Assembly: GCA_900763675.1 (NCBI GenBank)
Contig: CAAFLE010000003.1
Span: 1-11,453 of the forward strand
DNA from: an uncultured Oscillospiraceae bacterium
Lineage (GTDB): Bacteria > Bacillota > Clostridia > Oscillospirales > Oscillospiraceae
Direction of reading: 5' to 3'
Length of the DNA stretch: 11,453 nucleotides
Each line of letters opens with the position of its first letter. Positions within the stretch are counted from its first letter, which is position 1. The notes beneath the pieces are model-generated. The model saw only the letters and a program-made list of their open reading frames with translations, was not told the origin of the DNA and did no database searches. This document shows, one piece after another, positions 6,706 to 11,453 of this stretch. Both the position numbers and the translations under genes were made by a program.

Positions 6706-6938
6706 GAGTACGGGAGAAAAAGGAATACGTCATATTCACATTTCACACCACCGCCGCGGCGATGGCAATGGAAAAGCTCTGCATTGAGCGCAGCATCCCC
6801 GGACGGCTCATTCCCGCGCCGCGGAGCATCACTGCCGACTGCGGCATCGCGTGGGCGGCGCCGCCGGACGAGCGCGGGCGCATCGAGTCCGAGCCGGGCA
6901 TCCCGGAGATCGCAGGCGTATACCTGCGCGAGCTTTGA
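6702..6938 (+). CDS. DUF3343 protein, putative Se/S carrier
   Basis: 78 residues, typical of DUF3343. The N-terminus (KKEYVIFTFHTTAAAMAMEKLC) leads to RLIPAPRSITADCGIAWAAP; C47 in the TADCGIAW segment is in the position expected for a conserved carrier cysteine. The family is thought to be a small selenium or sulfur carrier because of its neighbours; this is not proven. The ATG overlaps the stop of the desulfurase gene by four bases, so the two proteins are probably made in step. It is followed 12 bases later by the LysR gene with no promoter between, so the three genes form one unit. Confidence 0.85.
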   Translation: MRVREKKEYVIFTFHTTAAAMAMEKLCIERSIPGRLIPAPRSITADCGIAWAAPPDERGRIESEPGIPEIAGVYLREL

Positions 6939-6950
6939 GAGGGGAGAGCC

Positions 6951-7850
6951 ATGCAGACACTGAATCTCAAGCAGCTGGAAGCCTTCTGCGCCGTGGTTGA
7001 ACGCGGCAGCTTCACCGCCGCGGCGGAGGCGCTCTATCTTGCGCAGTCCACCGTGAGCGGTCATATTCTCGCGCTCGAAAAGGACATCGGCGTGCCGCTG
7101 CTCGTCCGCTCCGGCAAGCGCCGCATTTCGCTCACCGAAGAGGGGCGGCGCGTATACGACCACGCGCACACCATTCTCCAGAGCTGCACGGAGCTTTCCC
7201 GCGAGCTGGAGGAGCAGACGTCCCGCGAGGTCTCGCTCGCGGCGTCCTCGATCCCGATGCAGTACATTCTCCCGCCGCTCGTGAGCGAGTTCCACGCCGC
7301 GAACCCGGATTTCCGGTTCCTGCTCCACAGCGGCGACAGCGCGAGCGTCCACCGCGCCGTGCTTCAGGGGGAAACGCACATCGGCTTTGTCGGCGCGGTA
7401 ATGAACAGCCGCGAGCTGACCTATGACTGCATCGCGGCCGACCCGCTCGTCCTCGTCGCGCCGGACAAGCCGCGTTACCGCGCCATGCTCAACGCCGGGG
7501 CGACCGGCAACGCGCTGCTCGGCGAACCGCTCATCTTCCGCGAGGGCGGCTCCGGCACACAGCTTGCCGGGCAGAAATTCTTCACCGAAAACGGCATCGA
7601 CACCGCCGTGCTCCATATCGTCGCCCGCATGGACAACAGCGAAGCCGTGCTGCGCGGCGTGGCGTGCGGTCTCGGGTGCGCCGTCGTGTCGGGGCTTGCC
7701 GCCGGAGCGACAAAGGAGCTTCTCTCGTTTCCGCTCGTCGGAAAGAACAACGAGCGCGAGATCTATATGATCCGCGCCCGCGACCGCCGCCCCACGCGGG
7801 CGGCGCGGGCGTTCATCGACTTTCTGCTCGACCGGAAAACGCAGCGCTGA
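6951..7850 (+). CDS. LysR-family regulator, selenium-metabolism-associated type
   Basis: 299 residues, normal LysR length. The N-terminal winged helix-turn-helix (residues 1-60: LNLKQLEAFCAVVERGSFTAAAEALYLAQSTVSGHI) is followed by a linker helix and a periplasmic-binding-protein-like effector domain from about residue 90 (SLAASSIPMQYILPPLVSEFHAANPDFRF). It lies between DUF3343 and yedE, a place where a dedicated LysR type is known in selenium loci. AGGGGAG at 6940-6946 supports the start. A palindrome with T-N11-A spacing lies 10 bases beyond its stop, about 70 bases before the predicted yedE transcription start, the usual geometry for LysR activation. Its effector may be a selenium or sulfur compound (inference). 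Confidence 0.9.
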   Translation: MQTLNLKQLEAFCAVVERGSFTAAAEALYLAQSTVSGHILALEKDIGVPLLVRSGKRRISLTEEGRRVYDHAHTILQSCTELSRELEEQTSREVSLAASSIPMQYILPPLVSEFHAANPDFRFLLHSGDSASVHRAVLQGETHIGFVGAVMNSRELTYDCIAADPLVLVAPDKPRYRAMLNAGATGNALLGEPLIFREGGSGTQLAGQKFFTENGIDTAVLHIVARMDNSEAVLRGVACGLGCAVVSGLAAGATKELLSFPLVGKNNEREIYMIRARDRRPTRAARAFIDFLLDRKTQR

Positions 7851-7860
7851 CAGTTTATCC

Positions 7861-7875
7861 ATCGGGTATACCGAT
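7861..7875. promoter_or_regulatory. LysR-type operator upstream of yedE
   Basis: A perfect inverted repeat atcggGTATAccgat includes a T-N11-A (T7862, A7874), the LysR-box pattern. Its centre is about 73 bases before the predicted transcription start (near 7941). A second, looser half-site group (CCGAT TT ACCGG, 7893-7904) lies just before the -35 box, as LysR activation sites often do. Confidence 0.55.
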
Positions 7876-7904
7876 AGAATCTTCTGCAATATCCGATTTA
7901 CCGG

Positions 7905-7934
7905 TTGGCAATTTCTCTCTCCGCGCCGTATAAT
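7905..7934 (+). promoter_or_regulatory. Promoter of yedE
   Basis: TTGGCA (7905-7910), an 18-base spacer and a perfect TATAAT (7929-7934). The leader would be about 30 bases. A promoter here gives yedE and the TusA-like gene their own transcript, besides any read-through from lysR. Confidence 0.7.
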
Positions 7935-7970
7935 GGGTTCGCGATTTTTAAAAGAGAGAGGGAAAAAACT

Positions 7971-9035
7971 ATGAAATCGTGGCTGAAAAACAACTGGCTG
8001 ATCCTTGTCACCGGACTTGTGATCGGCGTCGCGGCGCTCGTTCTGGGAGCGCACGGCAACCCCGGCAACATGGGCTTCTGCATCGCCTGCTTCCTGCGCG
8101 ACACGACCGGCGCTCTCGGTCTGCACGGCGCGGAGGTCGTGCAGTATTTCCGCCCGGAGATCGTCGGCATTCTGCTCGGCTCGCTCATCGCGGCGGTCGC
8201 GGCGAGGGAATTCAAGGGCCGCGGCGGCTCTTCCCCGATGATCCGCTTCATCCTCGGCGTTTTCGTTATGATCGGCGCTCTCATGTTCCTCGGCTGCCCG
8301 CTGCGTATGGTCATCCGTATCGGCGGCGGCGACTGGAACGCGCTCGTCGGTCTCGTCGGCTTCATCGCCGGCATTCTTGTGGGCGTTGTGTTTCTCAAGA
8401 AGGGCTTCACGCTCGGTCGCAGCTATAAGCAGACGCTCGCCGAAGGCGCCGCCTTCCCGGTCATCTATGTGCTGCTGTTCGTCCTCTGGCTCGCCGCGCC
8501 GGCACTCTTCAAATTCTCCGAAAAGGGTCCCGGCAGTATGCACGCCGCCTGGGGTCTCGCACTCATCGCGGGCATCGTCGTCGGCGCTCTCTGCCAGCGC
8601 AGCCGTATGTGCATGGTCGGCGGCATCCGCAACGCCGTCATGTTCAAGGATTTCGGTCTGGTCGCGGGCTTCGTGACGATCATTCTCACGGTCCTCGTCG
8701 GCAATCTCATTCTCGGCAAGTTCAACCCCGGCTTTACCGGTCAGCCGGTCGCCCACAGCGACGGACTCTGGAACTTCCTCGGCACCGCCCTCATGGGCTG
8801 GGGCTGCGTCTTGCTCGGCGGCTGCCCGCTGCGCCAGCTCATTCTCACCGGTCAGGGAGAGAGCGACAGCGCCATTACGGTCCTCGGCATGATGTGCGGC
8901 GCGGCGTTCTGCCACAATCTCAAGCTCGCCTCCTCCGCCGACGGTCCTACCGCCAACGGCAAGATCGCCGTGGTCATCGGCTTTGCCGTCGTATTCGTGA
9001 TCTCGCTGCTGTTCACGAAGAAGTCGGAGAACTGA
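7971..9035 (+). CDS. yedE: YedE-type membrane transporter (putative selenium or thiosulfate uptake)
   Basis: 354 residues, strongly hydrophobic with roughly nine to ten membrane segments, and two halves that echo each other. FLGCPLR (107-112) in the first half matches LGGCPLR (282-288) in the second; GFCIAC (35-40) matches CQRSRMCMVG (208-217). Cysteines are C37, C40, C109, C208, C214, C279, C285, C309 and C314. In the related YeeE/YedE thiosulfate transporter, conserved cysteines line the path, and a TusA-like protein is the partner. The selenium-linked YedE subgroup occurs with the genes found here. The substrate is therefore a selenium or reduced-sulfur species. The frame is open from 7905, but the promoter (-10 at 7929) and the GA-rich ribosome site before 7971 place the start at MKSW. 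Confidence 0.87.
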   Translation: MKSWLKNNWLILVTGLVIGVAALVLGAHGNPGNMGFCIACFLRDTTGALGLHGAEVVQYFRPEIVGILLGSLIAAVAAREFKGRGGSSPMIRFILGVFVMIGALMFLGCPLRMVIRIGGGDWNALVGLVGFIAGILVGVVFLKKGFTLGRSYKQTLAEGAAFPVIYVLLFVLWLAAPALFKFSEKGPGSMHAAWGLALIAGIVVGALCQRSRMCMVGGIRNAVMFKDFGLVAGFVTIILTVLVGNLILGKFNPGFTGQPVAHSDGLWNFLGTALMGWGCVLLGGCPLRQLILTGQGESDSAITVLGMMCGAAFCHNLKLASSADGPTANGKIAVVIGFAVVFVISLLFTKKSEN

Positions 9036-9036
9036 T

Positions 9037-9249
9037 ATGAAGATCGTTGACGCAAGAGGCTTTGCCTGCCCCCAGCCGGTTATAATGGCGCAGAAGGCGA
9101 TCAAGGCGGACGCTCCCGCCGAGCTTCAGGTGCTGGTCGATAACCAGTGCGCCGTAGAAAACGTCACGCGCTTTGGCGAGAGCCAGGGCTATACCGTGAC
9201 CGCAGCGCCGGACGGCGACGATGACTTCACCGTCACGCTGCGCAAATAA
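9037..9249 (+). CDS. TusA/SirA-like carrier, single-domain YedF type
   Basis: 70 residues. DARGFACPQPVI (5-16) holds the CPxP motif with the carrier cysteine C11, and VDNQCAVENVTRFGESQGY (35-53) is close to the N-terminal domain of YedF. TusA-like proteins carry sulfur as a persulfide; here the partner is probably YedE, whose stop codon lies one base before this start. Full YedF proteins of selenium loci have about 200 residues with a DsrE-like second domain. That domain is absent, and the terminator follows directly, so the short form is genuine and not cut by the window. It could equally be called a TsuB-like thiosulfate partner. Confidence 0.88.
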   Translation: MKIVDARGFACPQPVIMAQKAIKADAPAELQVLVDNQCAVENVTRFGESQGYTVTAAPDGDDDFTVTLRK

Positions 9250-9263
9250 CCCCGCCCCCTTTT

Positions 9264-9303
9264 ACGCTCCTCCCGCCGCAAGACGGGAGGGGCGTTTTAT
9301 TTC
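9264..9303 (+). terminator. Intrinsic terminator of the yedE unit
   Basis: A 12-bp stem (9264-9275 with 9284-9295, one G-U pair) and an 8-base loop are followed by a T-rich tail. It lies 15 bases after the TusA-like stop. Confidence 0.88.
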
Positions 9304-9340
9304 CAATTTCCGGCATATCCCGGCAAAACCTGCCCGAAAC

Positions 9341-9369
9341 TTGACCGAAGCGGCAAAGTCTGATAAAAT
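9341..9369 (+). promoter_or_regulatory. Strong promoter of the SH3-like membrane protein
   Basis: TTGACC (9341-9346), a 17-base spacer and TAAAAT (9364-9369) preceded by TGA (extended -10). The start would be near 9376, 31 bases before the ATG. This is among the best promoters in the window. Confidence 0.78.
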
Positions 9370-9406
9370 ACATTAGATTTTCGTTTTGAGATAAGGAGGC
9401 TTTCTC

Positions 9407-10159
9407 ATGTCGCAGTATTACAGCGAAGAGCCTCAGGAGAATTACCGCGACCCGCTCAAGCCGTTTCTGATCGCGCTGATCGTTCTCCTTCTTCTGTTCG
9501 CCGTTATCATTGTTTTGCTTTATATGCGTCTGCAAAGCGCGAATACCCGCGCCGAAACGCTCTCGCAGGAGCTTGCCGTCGTGCAGACGCAGCTTGACGA
9601 TCTCCGCGCCCAGCAGGCGCAGCCGACCTCCGCGCCCACGCCGGAGCCGGTCGCCACACCGGAGCCGACGCCGGAACCGACACCCGAACCGACCGCCACG
9701 CCGGAGCCGACGCCCGAACCGACGCCGACGCCCGCGCCGCTGCTGCGCGATACGATCACCGAGGAAATGCTCGGCTATGTCTACCGCCCGGCGGACGAGT
9801 TCTGGCTGGACGAGGCGAAGAGCGCCACGGTCATCCCGTATATGCTCGCCATTCACTTCGGTCCCGGCATGGACTGGGGCGAGAACATGGCGCTCAACAT
9901 GGGCGACACGGTAGAGCTGCTCGCCCGGCAGAACGGCTGGGTGCTGCTGCGCACCGCCGACGCCCGGTACGGCTGGGCGGCAGGCGAGCTGCTGCGCGAA
10001 ACGTCGGACGCTCCCGCAGCGACGGAAGCGCCCGCGGCTCCGGCGAACCCCGCCAATCCCGCCGCGCCGGTCGCGCCCGCCACGGCGACGCCGATTCCCA
10101 CCGCCGCGCCGACCCCCACGCCGGACTATACCGAGGTCTCCAACCCCGATCTGAAATGA
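9407..10159 (+). CDS. Membrane-anchored protein with Pro-rich linker and SH3-like domain
   Basis: 250 residues; I do not recognise a named family. It has a short cytoplasmic N-terminus, one membrane helix (about 19-40), a likely coiled coil (41-70: SANTRAETLSQELAVVQTQLDDLRAQQ) and a linker of TPEP-type repeats (73-111). A bacterial SH3-like domain follows (about 120-198, with NMGDTVELLARQNGWVLLRTADARYGWAAGELL), then a second Ala/Pro/Thr-rich tail (200-250). The layout suggests type II orientation, with the SH3-like domain outside, spaced through the wall and binding peptidoglycan or a partner (inference). AAGGAGG at 9393-9399 supports the start. It has its own promoter after a terminator, so it is not part of the selenium unit. 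The small hairpin after its stop has no T tract, so no clear terminator is seen. Confidence 0.8.
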   Translation: MSQYYSEEPQENYRDPLKPFLIALIVLLLLFAVIIVLLYMRLQSANTRAETLSQELAVVQTQLDDLRAQQAQPTSAPTPEPVATPEPTPEPTPEPTATPEPTPEPTPTPAPLLRDTITEEMLGYVYRPADEFWLDEAKSATVIPYMLAIHFGPGMDWGENMALNMGDTVELLARQNGWVLLRTADARYGWAAGELLRETSDAPAATEAPAAPANPANPAAPVAPATATPIPTAAPTPTPDYTEVSNPDLK

Positions 10160-10185
10160 GCGATCCCCGCGGCTTGCCGCGAGCC

Positions 10186-10227
10186 GAGCCGAACCGGTAA
10201 AAAACGCAACAGACACCCCCCTATGCA
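10186..10227. repeat. Degenerate second copy of the IS left end
   Basis: Positions 10186-10227 align with 10232-10280. Both show CCGAACC(G/A)GTAAAAA, then ACG or CGG, then CA...AGAC, ACCCCC and ATG(C/T)AG, with a few gaps. It lacks the hairpin's second arm and any ORF. It looks like the remnant of an earlier insertion end, or a target-associated duplication. Confidence 0.55.
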
Positions 10228-10265
10228 GAATGAACCGAACCAGTAAAAACGGACAATAGACAAAA

Positions 10266-10305
10266 CACCCCCTGATGTAGGAAAATAGAACTACATCAGG
10301 GGGTG
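10266..10305 (+). promoter_or_regulatory. Perfect 15-bp hairpin over the orfA ribosome site
   Basis: 10266-10280 (caccccctgatgtag) pairs perfectly with 10291-10305 around a 10-base loop. The second arm contains the only purine-rich stretch (AGGGGG, 10298-10303) in front of the orfA ATG at 10311. In a transcript reading in from outside, the hairpin would hide the ribosome site and silence transposase. Confidence 0.7.
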
Positions 10306-10310
10306 CTGTT

Positions 10311-10598
10311 ATGTCAAAAAGAGAATATACCCATGTACGGTTGCTGTATCCAGAGATTAAAGCAATGATAGAAGCAGGGAAAACGCAGCGGGAGATCGCG
10401 GAATACTATGGATTCAAGGACAAGTATGTAGTAAAGGGACTATTGAAAAGAGAGCGTAGGCGAAATGCAGAAGGTATTCCTAAGCAGCGAGGCCGTAAGC
10501 CTGCAAAAACATTAGCCGAGTACAAGTACGAAAACAAGCGGCTGAAAATGGAGAATGAACTGTTGCGGGATTTTCTGCAATCCATAGAAAGGAAGTGA
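10311..10598 (+). CDS. IS3-family OrfA (helix-turn-helix protein)
   Basis: 95 residues. A helix-turn-helix covers about residues 15-45 (EIKAMIEAGKTQREIAEYYGFKDKYVVKGLLKRE), followed by a basic stretch (RRRNAEG...QRGRKPAK). A C-terminal leucine-zipper-like helix (LAEYKYENKRLKMENELLRDFLQSIERK) usually mediates OrfA/OrfAB multimerisation. OrfA binds the element ends. Its TGA (10596-10598) overlaps the GTG that begins the open part of orfB, which is in the -1 frame. I see no A6G-type slippery heptamer, so fusion by frameshifting is less clear than in many IS3 elements, and translational coupling is the alternative. Confidence 0.9.
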   Translation: MSKREYTHVRLLYPEIKAMIEAGKTQREIAEYYGFKDKYVVKGLLKRERRRNAEGIPKQRGRKPAKTLAEYKYENKRLKMENELLRDFLQSIERK

Positions 10599-11452
10599 GG
10601 CCACGGGCAAAGTACGCTGTTATCCATCGTCATCGGTCGGAATATTCAGCATCCACGATGTGTCGATTTTTTGGCGTATCACGAAGCGGGTACTATGATT
10701 TTGTCCGCAGGATAGGAAAGCCGGAAAAGGATGCGGAGCTGGCGGCAGCGATCCGCCAGCAGCAGGAAAAAAGCTTCAACACATACGGATATCGCAGGAT
10801 GTGTCTTGCGTTGGAATCCAAAGGCATACATTGCAATCCCAAAACCATTCTGCGTGTGATGAAAAAATATGATCTGTTGTCTGAAATCCGCCGTCGAAGG
10901 AAGTGGGTCAACATGGGAGAGCAGCTGCATCGCTATGAGAACCTGCTCAACAGGCAGTTTCATGCTGATAAGCCTAACAGAAAATGGGTCACAGACATTT
11001 CGTATATACACACAAAGCAAGGCATTCTGTATCTGTCAATGATCCGGGATCTATACGATAACAGCATTGTCGCTTATAAGACTGGCACAGAACAAACGGT
11101 TAACCTTGTGCTGGACACGATCCGCTTAGCTATGCGCAAAGAGAAAAAGAGGGTCGCTGCGGAGTTGCACCTCCACAGCGACCAGGGCTTTCAATATACA
11201 TCCCAAGCATATTTCAAGCTAACTCAAAAATACGGTATAACTCCGTCCATGTCAAGACGCGGGAACTGCTATGACAATGCGATGGCAGAAAATTTTTTCT
11301 CCATTCTCAAAGCCGAGTGTATTTACAGACACAAACCGGTGTCCTTCAATGAAGCCAATGAAATGATTGATCGTTATATTCATTTCTACAACCACGAGCG
11401 CATCCAGACAAAGACTGGAGTGGCGCCGCTGACGCTGCGCCACTCCGCTTAA
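10595..11452 (+). CDS. IS3-family OrfB transposase (DDE catalytic subunit)
   Basis: 285 residues from the GTG at 10595. An N-terminal HTH_21-like region contains YGYRRM (64-69). The rve integrase core has D134 (WVTDISYI), D196 (HSDQGFQYTS) and E232 (NAMAENFFSILKAE), giving the D-D-35-E spacing diagnostic of IS3. RRGNCYDNAMAE precedes the glutamate as usual, and HFYNHERIQTKTGVAPLT is the normal C-terminal pattern. No frameshift or stop is seen, so the catalytic domain looks functional. The GTG overlaps the orfA stop, but the frame is open a little further upstream, so the protein could be made as an OrfAB fusion or by re-initiation. The stop (11450-11452) is one base from the window end. Confidence 0.92.
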   Translation: MRPRAKYAVIHRHRSEYSASTMCRFFGVSRSGYYDFVRRIGKPEKDAELAAAIRQQQEKSFNTYGYRRMCLALESKGIHCNPKTILRVMKKYDLLSEIRRRRKWVNMGEQLHRYENLLNRQFHADKPNRKWVTDISYIHTKQGILYLSMIRDLYDNSIVAYKTGTEQTVNLVLDTIRLAMRKEKKRVAAELHLHSDQGFQYTSQAYFKLTQKYGITPSMSRRGNCYDNAMAENFFSILKAECIYRHKPVSFNEANEMIDRYIHFYNHERIQTKTGVAPLTLRHSA

Positions 11453-11453
11453 A

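Larger units (their letters stand above)
10231..11453 (+). mobile_element. IS3-family insertion sequence (right end outside window)
   Basis: The element consists of orfA (10311-10598) and orfB (10595-11452) preceded by a left end that I place near 10231. There TGAACCGAACC...AAAAACGGACA resembles the TG...CC...AAA...GGACA ends of the IS3/IS150 group. The base composition is clearly more AT-rich than the flanking genes, which fits recent transfer. The right inverted repeat and the target duplication are not in the window, so the left boundary is provisional; a boundary elsewhere between 10231 and about 10265 is possible. Both ORFs appear intact, so the element may be active. Confidence 0.75.

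Noticed and set aside
6546..9104. An 852-residue open frame on the minus strand opposite DUF3343, lysR and yedE
   Set aside because: Its composition is dominated by Arg, Asp, Glu and His with no family pattern. It is the antisense shadow of well-recognised GC-rich genes, and no ribosome site or promoter supports it.
9620..9740. CRISPR or tandem-repeat array
   Set aside because: The short repeats are in-frame TPEP codons of the linker, without constant-length spacers.

Overview
The window looks like chromosomal DNA of a GC-rich Clostridia-type Firmicute, most likely a gut Oscillospiraceae relative. This is inferred from the strong purine-rich ribosome binding sites, TTGACA/TATAAT-type promoters, the UPF0237/UPF0210 and PheB-type ACT genes, and a selenium/sulfur gene set typical of that group. 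Nothing here fixes the species. The IS element at the right end is visibly more AT-rich than the rest.

Layout, left to right. (1) Positions 1-254 are the right part of a palindromic, terminal-inverted-repeat element. A complete copy lies at 4031-4304, in the same orientation and 246/254 identical over the shared part. It has no credible gene and resembles a MITE. (2) 324-1604 encodes a modular wall peptidase: PG-binding domain, LysM and M14 zinc carboxypeptidase. It converges on a minus-strand operon of an ACT protein (UPF0237, 3310-3041) and a UPF0210/DUF711 protein (3028-1664), which ends in a strong terminator. (3) Divergent from that operon is a PheB-type ACT regulator (3483-3929). Both sides of the divergent region have good promoters. 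(4) A gene-free stretch of about 580 bp holds a hairpin cluster, the complete element, two more hairpins and a perfect intrinsic terminator. (5) 4507-5487 is a short aspartokinase that appears to lack one of the two usual ACT domains.

(6) 5575-9249 is the main functional block: an EF2568-type cysteine desulfurase, a DUF3343 protein, a LysR regulator, a YedE-type membrane transporter and a one-domain TusA/YedF-like carrier. It ends in a terminator. The natural reading is uptake of a selenium or reduced-sulfur species (YedE), carriage on small cysteine proteins (TusA-like, DUF3343) and PLP-dependent mobilisation, all under the LysR protein. Similar ATCGG/CCGAT palindromic motifs stand before both transcription units, suggesting one regulon. 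selD, selA and selenoenzyme genes are not in the window, so the selenium role rests on family knowledge.

(7) 9407-10159 encodes a membrane-anchored protein with a Pro/Thr/Glu repeat linker and an SH3-like domain, behind a near-consensus promoter. (8) From about 10231 to the window end is an IS3-family element with orfA and orfB and an intact DD(35)E triad. Its right end lies outside. A 15-bp perfect hairpin covers the orfA start region, and a degenerate second copy of the left end lies just upstream.

The most unusual signals are the two-copy palindromic element, the shared LysR-type motif, the shortened aspartokinase and the duplicated IS left end. No clearly unprecedented multi-gene system is evident.
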